52,815 bases of DNA from an uncultured Eubacteriales bacterium (GTDB taxonomy: Bacteria > Bacillota > Clostridia > Oscillospirales > Acutalibacteraceae), in the NCBI GenBank assembly GCA_934491515.1, contig CAKSTF010000011.1:1-52815 (forward strand). Direction: 5' to 3'. The notes under the pieces are model-generated. The model worked only from the letters and a program-made list of their open reading frames with translations, was not told where the DNA came from and ran no database searches. The position numbers were made by a program, and so were the translations under genes. Shown here one piece after another: positions 6,483 through 15,196 of the stretch. Within the stretch, counting starts at the first letter, position 1. Each line of letters opens with the position of its first letter.

Positions 6483-8174
6483 TTATTTTTCTATTGCAAG
6501 GGCCTGCATACCGAACGCCTTATAACGTTCTTCCGCAATCTGTTTTTGGTATTTAACAACCGCGCCCGCATACGGGTCGGAAAAGTAATAGTAGTCGCTG
6601 TCATAACCGATAAGCACCATACAGTGTTCGTTGGCAAGCCAGCGATATGTCTCGCCGTTTTCAAGATACCATGTGCGCGTGTAATACGGCTCTATCATAT
6701 TTATGCTGACCCATACAAGACACGGTATTCCCCTATCCGTATATTTTCCGCAAAGGGCGGAAAGTTCGGTTCCGGTATCGTTCACAACTGTTCTTCGGCC
6801 CTTATAGTACGCATTCATCGCCCTTTCTATAACGGGCGCCATACAGCCGTAAGCGTTTTCGTTTTTGGGCGACCCTATAAATGATTCATACGGGTCCGGT
6901 CCGTAACGTTTACCGTCCTTAAAATAAAAGTTGCTGCTTTTTTTAAGGTAATTATCACAAAATTCTTCCGCGGTAATATTGTCGCCCGCGTACTTTATTG
7001 CAATTATTGCGCTTATCGTTTCGCAGCCCGTGGGGAAATCGGGAAACTGCGATATTACGGGAACGTCTTGCAATATTTTCCCGTTTCCGCTGTTAACCGC
7101 CGCAGTATTGCTTACAGTGCTTTCGTCATACGGGATACGTGCGCTGCTTCCGTGATTTTTTACCCACTTTGCCGCTTTCAGATTATAAAGCCATATATCG
7201 GGGACTTCGGAATCATAGAAAGTTGCAACGGCGGCGTATCCGTTGCCCATATCGTGCACCGAATCAAGTTTTGCGTTAAGTTCCAGTTCGGCATAGTCGC
7301 CGTTTTTTAAAGAATATGCGGTGATCGTGTCGCCTTTTTCATTGCCTGCAACCGTAAACACCCGTTCAACAGAACACGTTATCGGCGCTTCGACTATTGA
7401 TTGCGGCATTATTTCCGTCTTGTTTTTATTACCTACTCCGTATACATCGTATCCGTTATCGTTCGTTATCACCATTCCCGACGGCGTGAAAACGCCCGGT
7501 GACATTTCAAACGAAAAGGTTTCATATTTTAAGGTTTCCGCGTCGGCAAGGATATAACTGTTGTTTCCGGTAAGATAGCAAAAGTCTCCGTCCGGCATTG
7601 CCGTGCAGGATATCCAGCCCGAAACATCAAAGAGCCGTTCGGTCTTTCCGGTTTTCAGGTCGTAAATATTCACCTTTGCGTCATTCGTATCGGTAAAAGA
7701 AATATACTTGCCGTTCTTGCTTACCGCTATTTCCGATATGCTGTTTTGCGTATCTATTTTTACGCTTTTTGAAAGTTTTCCCTCGTTGGTATAAAAATCG
7801 ACCTTTTTTTCGGTCGTGTTTGCAACATAAAAGCCGCTGTTTAACACATCCGTTGAAAAAGAAGCCGTGCCGAATGTGTTTTTATAAGCCACTTTAGAGG
7901 CTTTAACCGACCATATAACCGTGGAAAGGGTGTAATCGTCAAGCCCCGGCATAATATAGTCTATTTTAAGAATTTCGCTGTTGGACGTCATATTTACAAG
8001 TGTGGCGTTATACCCGTCACATTTACAAATCTGCGTTAAAAGTTCGCCGTTCGGTTCTTTATAGAAGATATCCGATATCCTGTCCTTAAAACGCCAGGCA
8101 ATGCTGCCGCACAGAACGATTGCAAATATAAGAACAAAAATCAGAAGTGACTTTAATTTTTTTCTTTTCTTCAT
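6483..8174 (-). CDS. Membrane-anchored C39-family peptidase with N-terminal propeller-like region
   Basis: 563 residues. A lysine-rich start and one membrane segment (LLIFVLIFAIVLCGSIAW, about residues 10-27) anchor the protein with the rest outside the cell. Residues about 60-345 are beta-rich with repeated short strands (NIYDLKTGKTERLF, DIWLYNLKAAKWV), suggesting a WD/YVTN-like propeller. The last 200 residues are a C39-like cysteine peptidase: VPVISQFPDFPTGCETIS supplies Cys, NEHCMVLIGYD supplies His, and FSDPYAG supplies Asp. It is the last gene of the aro operon, overlapping aroQ by 4 bases (ATGA). The substrate is unknown, and no bacteriocin or ABC exporter gene is nearby. Confidence 0.82.
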   Translation of the reverse strand: MKKRKKLKSLLIFVLIFAIVLCGSIAWRFKDRISDIFYKEPNGELLTQICKCDGYNATLVNMTSNSEILKIDYIMPGLDDYTLSTVIWSVKASKVAYKNTFGTASFSTDVLNSGFYVANTTEKKVDFYTNEGKLSKSVKIDTQNSISEIAVSKNGKYISFTDTNDAKVNIYDLKTGKTERLFDVSGWISCTAMPDGDFCYLTGNNSYILADAETLKYETFSFEMSPGVFTPSGMVITNDNGYDVYGVGNKNKTEIMPQSIVEAPITCSVERVFTVAGNEKGDTITAYSLKNGDYAELELNAKLDSVHDMGNGYAAVATFYDSEVPDIWLYNLKAAKWVKNHGSSARIPYDESTVSNTAAVNSGNGKILQDVPVISQFPDFPTGCETISAIIAIKYAGDNITAEEFCDNYLKKSSNFYFKDGKRYGPDPYESFIGSPKNENAYGCMAPVIERAMNAYYKGRRTVVNDTGTELSALCGKYTDRGIPCLVWVSINMIEPYYTRTWYLENGETYRWLANEHCMVLIGYDSDYYYFSDPYAGAVVKYQKQIAEERYKAFGMQALAIEK

Positions 8175-8617
8175 ACATTTTCTCCGGATTCGGTAAATTC
8201 CTTTAAAAACAGTACTGCTTTTTTATATCCTTCAAAGCCGTAACCGGCATATGTTTTAACGCACGCCTTTCCGGCATATGATATCTGCCTGAAATCCTCG
8301 CGTTCGGAAACGGCAGAAATATGCACCTCCACCGCCGGCAAAGACACCGCTTTAAGCGCGTCCAAAATTGCGACGCTTGTGTGCGTATACGCCGCAGGAT
8401 TTATAACGATTCCGTCAAACTTTCCGAAAGCCGACTGAATTTTATCAACAATATCGCCCTCATGATTGGACTGGTACTGTTCGCACTCTATCCCTTCTTC
8501 TATGCAAACTCCGCCGATGTACTTTTTAAGGTCGTCGTAGGTCTGTCTGCCGTAGATATCGGGTTCCCTTATCCCGAGCATATTTATGTTAGGGCCGTTT
8601 ATTACAAGAATTTTCAT
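8171..8617 (-). CDS. aroQ: 3-dehydroquinate dehydratase, type II
   Basis: 148 residues, the size of type II dehydroquinases, which remove water from 3-dehydroquinate in the third step of the shikimate pathway and form dodecamers. Signature segments are VINGPNINMLGIREPDIYG with the catalytic Tyr, the QSNHEGDIVDKI stretch, GIVINPAAYTHTS, and AVEVHIS. It overlaps the upstream aroE-aroK gene and the downstream peptidase gene by 4 bases each (ATGA), indicating tight translational coupling. Confidence 0.95.
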   Translation of the reverse strand: MKILVINGPNINMLGIREPDIYGRQTYDDLKKYIGGVCIEEGIECEQYQSNHEGDIVDKIQSAFGKFDGIVINPAAYTHTSVAILDALKAVSLPAVEVHISAVSEREDFRQISYAGKACVKTYAGYGFEGYKKAVLFLKEFTESGENV

Positions 8618-9834
8618 AAAATCGCCTCCGCGATATTTTTTGCCGTTTCTGTTTCGCCGACGCAGTCCGCCTCAAAATCGCAGAAAGCGCGGTAAAGCGG
8701 TTCGCGCTTTTTAAAAAGTTCCGAAAGGTCGTTGCTTTGCGAAACGGGGCGCCCGTCCTTAGGCAAAGACGCCGTATCCCGCTTTAACCATACTATAACG
8801 CCGTTCTGATGAAGCAGAGGATAATTTTCTTTTCTTGTAACGCAGCCGCCGCCGGTGGCGATTACAGTGCCGCTTTGTTTGCCTGCTTCCGCTATCGCTT
8901 CTGTTTCAAGGCGCCTGAAATACTCTTCGCCGCAGGTTTTAAAAATATCGGGTATAGACATTCCCGCCGATTTTTCTATCATATCATCGGTATCGGTCAC
9001 TTTTCTGCCGGTTATCCTGCCTAAGGCGTTTGCAACGGTTGTTTTTCCGCAGCCCGGCATACCGATAAGCACAATATTCTGCATCTGTCGCTTCAAGGTT
9101 TTAAGGATGACCCTTATCTGCGAATCGGGAATATTTGCGCCGGTAAAAATCTCGGCGCTTTTTTTTGCCTGTGCCACAAGCATTAAAAGCCCGTTAAACG
9201 CAGGGATTCCCAGTTCTTCAGCCTGCAATATAAGCGCCGTTCTTGCCGGATTGTAAATAAGGTCGAAAACACATTCGCAGTTTTTGAAATCGGCAAGGTC
9301 TATCGGGGATTTTCCGCAATTCGGATACATACCCACAGGAGTTGCGTTTACTATTATTCCGGCATCCGCATGAAGATATAAATTTCCGTAATTATTTTTG
9401 CCCGTTCTTGATACGGTTATTACCTCGGAAACGCCCATATCGCGAAGTACGGCGCACACGGTAACCGAAGCGCCGCCGCTGCCCAAAACTATCGCTTTTT
9501 TCCCTTTAACCTCAACGCCGCTGTTTTTTACGGTGTAATAAAAACCGAAATAATCGGTATTGTCGCCGTAAAGAGTGCCGTCCGGCAAACGAAGAACCGT
9601 GTTGACGTTGCCAAGTTTTTTTGCGCTGTCGCTTAAAGAGGAACAGTACGGAATTACCGCCTTTTTATAAGGTATCGTTACATTAAAGCCGTCAAATTCT
9701 CCGCTTTTTAAAAAGCCGTCAAGCGCATCTTCGCTTTTTTCTATAATATCGTACCCGTAATCTGCAAGCATGGAATGAATCTGCGGCGAATAACTGTGGG
9801 AAAGTTTTCCTCCAAGCAGCCCGAAACGACGCAT
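8614..9834 (-). CDS. aroE-aroK: Bifunctional shikimate dehydrogenase / shikimate kinase (AroE-AroK fusion)
   Basis: 406 residues joining two enzymes that act in sequence. Residues 1 to about 240 are shikimate dehydrogenase: LSHSYSPQIHS substrate serines, NVTIPYKK catalytic Lys, GDNTDYFGF catalytic Asp, the NADP-binding VLGSGGAS loop, and NATPVGMYP. Residues about 250-406 are shikimate kinase: Walker A GMPGCGKTT, the DTDDMIE shikimate-binding acids, FRRLE, ATGGGC, and a short C-terminal lid. The product would turn 3-dehydroshikimate into shikimate-3-phosphate. An internal Met directly before the kinase (QMQNIVLIGMPG) might allow a separate kinase but lacks a clear ribosome site. It abuts pheA, whose last codons supply the AGGTGA ribosome site. 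Confidence 0.93.
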   Translation of the reverse strand: MRRFGLLGGKLSHSYSPQIHSMLADYGYDIIEKSEDALDGFLKSGEFDGFNVTIPYKKAVIPYCSSLSDSAKKLGNVNTVLRLPDGTLYGDNTDYFGFYYTVKNSGVEVKGKKAIVLGSGGASVTVCAVLRDMGVSEVITVSRTGKNNYGNLYLHADAGIIVNATPVGMYPNCGKSPIDLADFKNCECVFDLIYNPARTALILQAEELGIPAFNGLLMLVAQAKKSAEIFTGANIPDSQIRVILKTLKRQMQNIVLIGMPGCGKTTVANALGRITGRKVTDTDDMIEKSAGMSIPDIFKTCGEEYFRRLETEAIAEAGKQSGTVIATGGGCVTRKENYPLLHQNGVIVWLKRDTASLPKDGRPVSQSNDLSELFKKREPLYRAFCDFEADCVGETETAKNIAEAIL

Positions 9835-10977
9835 TTATATCACCTCGCCGTAACTGCCGAGATAAGCAAAGTAATCGCTTATCGTACCGAGTTCGTTCAT
9901 TAACTGTATAAAATCTTCCGAATACACGGGAACTTCCAAATCGAAATAGAACATAAACTCAAAATTACGGTCGGGTATCGGACGGCTTTCAAGTTTGTTA
10001 AGGTTTATGCCAAGCGCATAAAAACGGGAAAGCACCTTATAAAGGGAGCCCGGTCTGTGCGGCAAAACCATCATAAGACTCGTACGGTCGGCACCGGGGT
10101 ATATTTCAAGTTTCTTGGAAATGCATATAAATCTTGTGGAATTGTTGCCTTTGTCCTGTATTGATTCCTCAACCGTTGAAAGGGCGTACACGGCGGCACA
10201 GGATCTGCTTGAAATTGCGGCAACGTCGTTTCTGCCCGATTCGGCAACGCGCTTTGCCGCTTCCGCAGTGTTTTCGCAGGCTGTAACCTTAACGCCCTCA
10301 AGCGATGATAAGAACTCGCTGCACTGATTTATCGCCTGTTCGTGGGAATATATTTCCTTTATATCGGAAAGTTTTGTGCCCGGCAGCGCCAAAAGATTGT
10401 GGTCTATTTTTATTCTTACCGAACGCACGATTGAAAAATCATGTTTCATCATAAGGTCGTAAATTTTGTTTACGGAACCTGCGGTGCTGTTTTCAAGCGG
10501 AACCGCGCCGTAACGGCAAAGCCCCTTTTCAATAGCGGTAAATACCGCCTCGAAATTTTTCATATAAAGAATGGACGGATTTTTGAATATCCTTTCGCAG
10601 GCTATCTGCGAATATGCGCCCTCTACGCCCTGGCAAGCAACCGAGGGGAAATCGGGCAGCATTTCGGGCGTTTCTTTAAGCGCCGTCTTTATTTTGCGGG
10701 TTATACCGCTGTCGGAATTAAGTATTCTGTTCTGCCTGCTGCGACTTAGTTCGAAAATAAGCGAATAAAGCGAATAGGCGTAGCCCTGCATATCTTCAGG
10801 CAGTTTTTCCGCTATCGTGCAGAGTTTTTCACGCTCGCGCTGGGGGTCGTAAACCGGCTTGCCGCTGTCCTTTTTATATTCGGCAACCTTTTCGGACACC
10901 TCCATACGCTCTTCAAAAAGTTTTACTATCTGGTCGTCTATTTTGTCTATTTCGGTTCTGAGTTCTTTTAATTCCAT
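9835..10977 (-). CDS. pheA: P-protein: chorismate mutase / prephenate dehydratase
   Basis: 380 residues. The first about 85 form an AroQ-type chorismate mutase (ELRTEIDKIDDQIVKLFEER, RQNRIL at its end). Residues about 105-285 form prephenate dehydratase (CQGVEGAYSQIA; VPLENSTAGSV; catalytic NNSTRFICI). The C-terminal ACT domain (RTSLMMVLPHRPGSLYKVLS; NKLESRPIPD) has the ESRP motif of phenylalanine-sensing P-proteins, so feedback inhibition by Phe is expected. The enzyme converts chorismate to phenylpyruvate. Its ATG overlaps the end of aroC by 10 bases. The operon's Phe/Tyr-rich leader would add transcriptional control by the same end product. Confidence 0.95.
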   Translation of the reverse strand: MELKELRTEIDKIDDQIVKLFEERMEVSEKVAEYKKDSGKPVYDPQREREKLCTIAEKLPEDMQGYAYSLYSLIFELSRSRQNRILNSDSGITRKIKTALKETPEMLPDFPSVACQGVEGAYSQIACERIFKNPSILYMKNFEAVFTAIEKGLCRYGAVPLENSTAGSVNKIYDLMMKHDFSIVRSVRIKIDHNLLALPGTKLSDIKEIYSHEQAINQCSEFLSSLEGVKVTACENTAEAAKRVAESGRNDVAAISSRSCAAVYALSTVEESIQDKGNNSTRFICISKKLEIYPGADRTSLMMVLPHRPGSLYKVLSRFYALGINLNKLESRPIPDRNFEFMFYFDLEVPVYSEDFIQLMNELGTISDYFAYLGSYGEVI

Positions 10978-12047
10978 GAGAATTTTTCCTTTCCTCTTTC
11001 ACAAAGTGCATCGTATACGGCAATCGCAGCGGCGGCTTCCATACAGGGTACCGCGCGCGGAACGATGCAGGGGTCATGCCTTCCGTGTATTATAAGTTCG
11101 GCGTTTTCCTTTGTTTTCAAATCCACGGTCTGCTGCGGTTTTGCTATCGACGGGGTGGGTTTAACCGCCGCTTTAAAGGTAAGCGGCATACCGTTCGTAA
11201 TTCCCCCTAAGATACCGCCGCAGTTATTGGTTTTTGTAACTACTTTACCGTCTTTATACATAAAGGCGTCGTTATTTTCGCTGCCTTTCATACGCGCTGC
11301 GGAAAATCCCGCGCCGAATTCTATTCCTTTAACCGCAGGTATTGCGAAAACAAGGTTTGAAATTCGGTTTTCCATACCGCCGAACATCGGATCGCCAAGT
11401 CCCACGGGCAGCCCTGTTACGGCGCACTCTATAACGCCGCCCAGCGAATCGCCCTGCGCTTTTGCCTCAATAACGGCGTTTTTCATTTTTTCGCCTGCAA
11501 GGTCGCTTACGGTGGGGAAGGATTTTTCGGCGGTAGAGGTTACAAGTTCGCCTTCGTCCTTTACGCCGCCTATTTCCGCTATACGCGATATAACCTTTAT
11601 CCCCTGCTTTTCAAGAATTTGCAGGCAAATACCGCCTATTATACAAAGCGGAGCCGTAAGCCTGCCGGAAAAATGTCCGCCGCCGGTGTAATCCTGAGCA
11701 CCGCCGAATTTAATTTCCGCCGTATAATCGGCGTGCCCGGGCCGCGGTTTGTTTTTAAGTTCGGCATAATCCGCAGAACGGGTATTCGTATTCCTGATAA
11801 CGGCAGTAAGCGGCGCACCGCACAACTTACCCTCGAAAAGGCCCGATATAAATTCGGGAATATCATCCTCTTTTCTTGCCGTTGCCGTTTCGCTTCTGCC
11901 TGGCGCACGGCGGCTTAAAAAGGTGCCGAGTTTTTCCATATCAATCGGGAAACCCGACGGCAGACCTTCTGCCGTTACGCCTATCGCCGGCGAATGTGAC
12001 TGACCGAAAACGGTAAACTTTATGTTTCCGTTAAATGTACTGCCCAT
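10968..12047 (-). CDS. aroC: Chorismate synthase
   Basis: 359 residues, typical for the family. It makes chorismate from EPSP using reduced FMN. Signatures are FTVFGQSHSPAIGVTAEGLP at the N-terminus, SRRAPGRSETATARKEDD, RPGHADYT, GGGHFSGRLTAP, FGGMENRIS, and the C-terminal RHDPCIVPRAVPCMEA. I use ATG 12047, which overlaps the aroA stop codon (TGATG) and follows GGAGG by 7 bases, rather than the TTG one codon earlier. It lies between aroA and pheA in the operon. Confidence 0.95.
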   Translation of the reverse strand: MGSTFNGNIKFTVFGQSHSPAIGVTAEGLPSGFPIDMEKLGTFLSRRAPGRSETATARKEDDIPEFISGLFEGKLCGAPLTAVIRNTNTRSADYAELKNKPRPGHADYTAEIKFGGAQDYTGGGHFSGRLTAPLCIIGGICLQILEKQGIKVISRIAEIGGVKDEGELVTSTAEKSFPTVSDLAGEKMKNAVIEAKAQGDSLGGVIECAVTGLPVGLGDPMFGGMENRISNLVFAIPAVKGIEFGAGFSAARMKGSENNDAFMYKDGKVVTKTNNCGGILGGITNGMPLTFKAAVKPTPSIAKPQQTVDLKTKENAELIIHGRHDPCIVPRAVPCMEAAAAIAVYDALCERGKEKFSWN

Positions 12048-13300
12048 CAAAGAACCTCCAACGAATTAAAGTCATCAAAAAAGTGCGGATACGATTTTGC
12101 GGTACATTCGGCACCCGTTACCGTAACGTCACCAACAGAAAAGGTTGCCGCTACCGCCGCGGACATTGCTATTCTGTGGTCGTTAAACGAATCGACCGTT
12201 CCGCCGCAAAGCGGTTTTCCGCCGTTTATTACAAGTCCGTCCGGCAATTCGCAAACATCGCACCCCAAAGTTTTTAACATAGCCGCCGTTGCCGAAAGCC
12301 TGTCCGACTCTTTAAGGCGCAGCCTTGCGGCGTTTATTATTTCAGTCTTGCCCTTTGCGGCAGCCGCAGTAACGCTTAAAACCGGAATAAGGTCCGGTAT
12401 CTCGCGTGCATCTATAACCGTTCCTTCAAGTTCGCCGCCGCAAACCGTAACACTGCCGTTTTGCATTTTTACATCGGCGCCGAATTTTTGGAGAACATCA
12501 AGTACCGCGCTGTCCCCCTGACGGGAGTTTTCCGAAAGTCCCGTTACCGTAACCGCGCCCTTACCTATTGCTCCGGCGCAAAGGAAAAATGCTGCGTTTG
12601 ACCAGTCGCCCTCGGCAGAAGTAATTGCCGGCAGCGAGTAATGCGCGTTCCCTTTTATACAGTATACATTATTTTCCTTATTAAAGCAAATGCCGGAAGT
12701 ACGCAGAGCGTCCTCCGTCATATCCACATAAGCGGAAGATTCCGTCCTGCCCGTGACCGTAAGGGTGCTGTCGCCGTTTAAAAGCGGCAGTGCAAATAAA
12801 AGACCCGATATAAATTGCGAGGAAACATCGCCCGCTATCTCATAATTTCCGGGAGAAAGTTTTCCGCCGCAGTAAATTTTACCGTTTTTTACCTCTACGG
12901 TCATCCCGTGAGATCTTAAAACTTCGTCCAGCGGAGAAAGCGGTCTTTCGGCAAGCCTGCCTTTTGCGTTAAACACGGCGTTTACGCCGAGCGCGCCGCA
13001 CACCGGCAGCAAAAACCGCAGCGTAGAGCCGCTTTCACCGCAAAAGAGTTGTTTTTCCCCCGCGATGTCTACCGCTTTCGGGGTTACCGATACGATTCCG
13101 TTTTCATTTGTTTTAATATCCGCGCACAAAGCGGAAAGACAGTCGGCAGTCGCCCTGATATCAAGCGACTGTACGCCGCAGTCGACATTTACCGTTTTGC
13201 TGCCCAAAGCCGCGCATATCAAAAGTCTGTGCGCGCAGGATTTTGAGGGCGGCGCGGAAATGCTGCCGCACCTGTTACCTGATTTTACCGTTATATCCAT
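12047..13300 (-). CDS. aroA: 3-phosphoshikimate 1-carboxyvinyltransferase (EPSP synthase)
   Basis: 417 residues. It transfers an enolpyruvyl group from PEP to shikimate-3-phosphate. Visible motifs are the N-terminal SAPPSKSCAHR, the PEP-site CGESGSTLRFLLPV, RPLSPLDEVL, DVSSQFISGLLFALP, RLRLKESDR, and SFNDHRIAMSAAVA near the C-terminus. The start ATG lies 4 bases after the aroB stop codon and the gene shares one base with the aroC start codon. The glycine-rich PEP loop reads ESGST rather than the NAGTA of enterobacterial enzymes, so glyphosate sensitivity cannot be assumed from those. Confidence 0.95.
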   Translation of the reverse strand: MDITVKSGNRCGSISAPPSKSCAHRLLICAALGSKTVNVDCGVQSLDIRATADCLSALCADIKTNENGIVSVTPKAVDIAGEKQLFCGESGSTLRFLLPVCGALGVNAVFNAKGRLAERPLSPLDEVLRSHGMTVEVKNGKIYCGGKLSPGNYEIAGDVSSQFISGLLFALPLLNGDSTLTVTGRTESSAYVDMTEDALRTSGICFNKENNVYCIKGNAHYSLPAITSAEGDWSNAAFFLCAGAIGKGAVTVTGLSENSRQGDSAVLDVLQKFGADVKMQNGSVTVCGGELEGTVIDAREIPDLIPVLSVTAAAAKGKTEIINAARLRLKESDRLSATAAMLKTLGCDVCELPDGLVINGGKPLCGGTVDSFNDHRIAMSAAVAATFSVGDVTVTGAECTAKSYPHFFDDFNSLEVL

Positions 13301-13304
13301 AGTA

Positions 13305-14366
13305 TCAACCGTTAGGTTCTCCTTGTATTATCCATTCTTTAATACCGTCTATATCAACGGGTACCATATCGCATTCGCCCGCCTTACGCGGCACGATAAG
13401 GTGAATTTTGCCGTTTTCGATCTTTTTATCCGCTTTTGCGCCAAGGAAAAGTTCCTCGGCGGAATAATCGGTAGAGGTCGGAAGATTATAACGTTTTAAA
13501 AGATTTACAACGCGTTCGTACTCGGATTCAGGGCACAGACCCTTCTTTACCGCCGCGCGCATTATAATTGCCATTCCCGTTGCAACCGCGTCGCCGTGAT
13601 GCAGTTTAAATCCGCTGCATTTTTCGCACGCGTGACCTATTGAATGACCGAGATTGAGTTTCTGGCGCTCTCCGCGGTCAAATTCATCATTCAAAACTAT
13701 ATCGCGTTTCATCTTAACGCAGTGGGCTATAACCTCTTCTTCTACGTCGTGTATATCGTTTTTCTCTAAAAACGCGAAAAATTCCGCATCGCCCAAAACG
13801 CCGTATTTTATTGTTTCGGCAACTCCGCAGCGGTAATCTTCGGGTGCCAGGGTTTTAAGGGTGTCGGGGTCGCAAAGAACGGCGCAGGGCTGATAGAAAC
13901 AACCTGCCTGATTTTTGCCCGAATTAAGATTTATCGCCGTTTTGCCGCCTACCGAGGAATCCACCGCAGCAAGAAGTGTCGTGGGAATCTGTATATACTT
14001 AACTCCCCTTAAATACGTTGCGGCTACAAATCCGGCAAGGTCGCCCGTAACGCCGCCGCCCAAAGCCAGCACGATATCCGACCTTGAAACGCGGTTATCG
14101 CAAAGGAAGTTCATAATCTTGCCATATGTTTCTATGCTTTTTGCGCCCTCGCCCGTTTCGTGCACAAACGTTAAAACGGTAAATCCTGCATCTTTAAGGG
14201 ATTTTTCTACCGTTTCTCCGTAATAAGAGTAGGCGTTGGTGCCCGCTATAAGAACCGCTTTCATGGGTTTTACAAACCGTGCGGCGTATTCGCCTACCGA
14301 CTTTATAAGTCCGCGTTCGATAAAAACATCGTATTCTCTTGTTGCTTTAATATGTACAGTGGTCAT
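13305..14366 (-). CDS. aroB: 3-dehydroquinate synthase
   Basis: 353 residues, NAD- and metal-dependent cyclase making 3-dehydroquinate from DAHP. Key segments are HETGEGAKSIETYGKIM, the dinucleotide loop ALGGGVTGDLAGFVAATYLRG, QIPTTLLAAVDSSVGGKTAIN, AETIKYGVLGD, and the metal-ligand region LNLGHSIGHACE followed by HGDAVATGM. Start ATG overlaps the tyrA stop by 4 bases (ATGA). It is the second step of the pathway and lies directly after the branch enzyme tyrA in gene order. Confidence 0.96.
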   Translation of the reverse strand: MTTVHIKATREYDVFIERGLIKSVGEYAARFVKPMKAVLIAGTNAYSYYGETVEKSLKDAGFTVLTFVHETGEGAKSIETYGKIMNFLCDNRVSRSDIVLALGGGVTGDLAGFVAATYLRGVKYIQIPTTLLAAVDSSVGGKTAINLNSGKNQAGCFYQPCAVLCDPDTLKTLAPEDYRCGVAETIKYGVLGDAEFFAFLEKNDIHDVEEEVIAHCVKMKRDIVLNDEFDRGERQKLNLGHSIGHACEKCSGFKLHHGDAVATGMAIIMRAAVKKGLCPESEYERVVNLLKRYNLPTSTDYSAEELFLGAKADKKIENGKIHLIVPRKAGECDMVPVDIDGIKEWIIQGEPNG

Positions 14367-15196
14367 CTGCCGTCTACCTCCGCTTTGCGCCGTCTGCCCT
14401 CGTCAAGCAGCGCCACAAGTTCCTTAAAATTCTCGTTTTCAAGCGCCGCTTTGTATTTTTCAAGACTGTTTATAAAAAAGTCCAGTTCTTCAAGCAAAAA
14501 GTCCTTGTTTTCAGTAAAAAGCTGCGCCCAAAGTTCGGGATTAAGCCACGCTATTCTTGTAAGGTCCTTATAACTTCCGGCGGAAAACCCTTTATGGCTT
14601 TCGGCGGTAGGACTTTTAATGTATGCGTTTGATATTATGTGCGGCATTTGCGAAGTAAATGCTATCATTTTATCGTGTTCTTCCGCCGTTGTTACGGATA
14701 TGCTGCCAAACCCCGCAGGCGACAACAGTTCCTTTACGCGGTCAAGAAGCCGTATATCACCAAAATCGGGAGGCACTATTACCATAGGCGCGTTGTGAAA
14801 AAGGTTTGCGCGCGCATATTTGTATCCCGACTGATGCGTTCCTGCCATAGGATGGCCGCCAAGGTAGGTAAATCCGTGTTTCTGCGCTATCGGCAGGCAC
14901 ATATCGTAAACCTTGCGCTTTGTGCCGCAGGCGTCTATTACAACGGTTTTGCTGCCTATATTGTCCGCTACCGAATTAAGGTACTCGGCGGCAGCCTCCG
15001 GATACACGGCGATAATCAAAAGGTCGCATTCGCCAACGTTTTCTTTTGTAAGTTTTTCTTTTACTACCCCGCTTAGCAGGGCAAAATCAAGTACAGATTT
15101 ATCGGTATCAAAGCCGAAAACGGTCTCACCGGCGGCAGCGTATGCCTTTGCAAACGAACCGCCTATAAGGCCCAGACCCACTACGCCCAAAATCAT
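14363..15196 (-). CDS. tyrA: Prephenate dehydrogenase
   Basis: 277 residues with an N-terminal NAD(P)-binding Rossmann fold (GVVGLGLIGGSFAKAY), then DACGTKRKVYD and YLGGHPMAGTHQSGYKYA, the prephenate-binding histidine region, EEHDKMIAFTSQMPHI, and a helical dimerisation domain (GSYKDLTRIAWLNPELW). It oxidises prephenate, the precursor of tyrosine. No C-terminal ACT domain is present, so Tyr feedback on this enzyme itself is not evident. It overlaps aroF and aroB by 4 bases each. Confidence 0.95.
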   Translation of the reverse strand: MILGVVGLGLIGGSFAKAYAAAGETVFGFDTDKSVLDFALLSGVVKEKLTKENVGECDLLIIAVYPEAAAEYLNSVADNIGSKTVVIDACGTKRKVYDMCLPIAQKHGFTYLGGHPMAGTHQSGYKYARANLFHNAPMVIVPPDFGDIRLLDRVKELLSPAGFGSISVTTAEEHDKMIAFTSQMPHIISNAYIKSPTAESHKGFSAGSYKDLTRIAWLNPELWAQLFTENKDFLLEELDFFINSLEKYKAALENENFKELVALLDEGRRRKAEVDGR

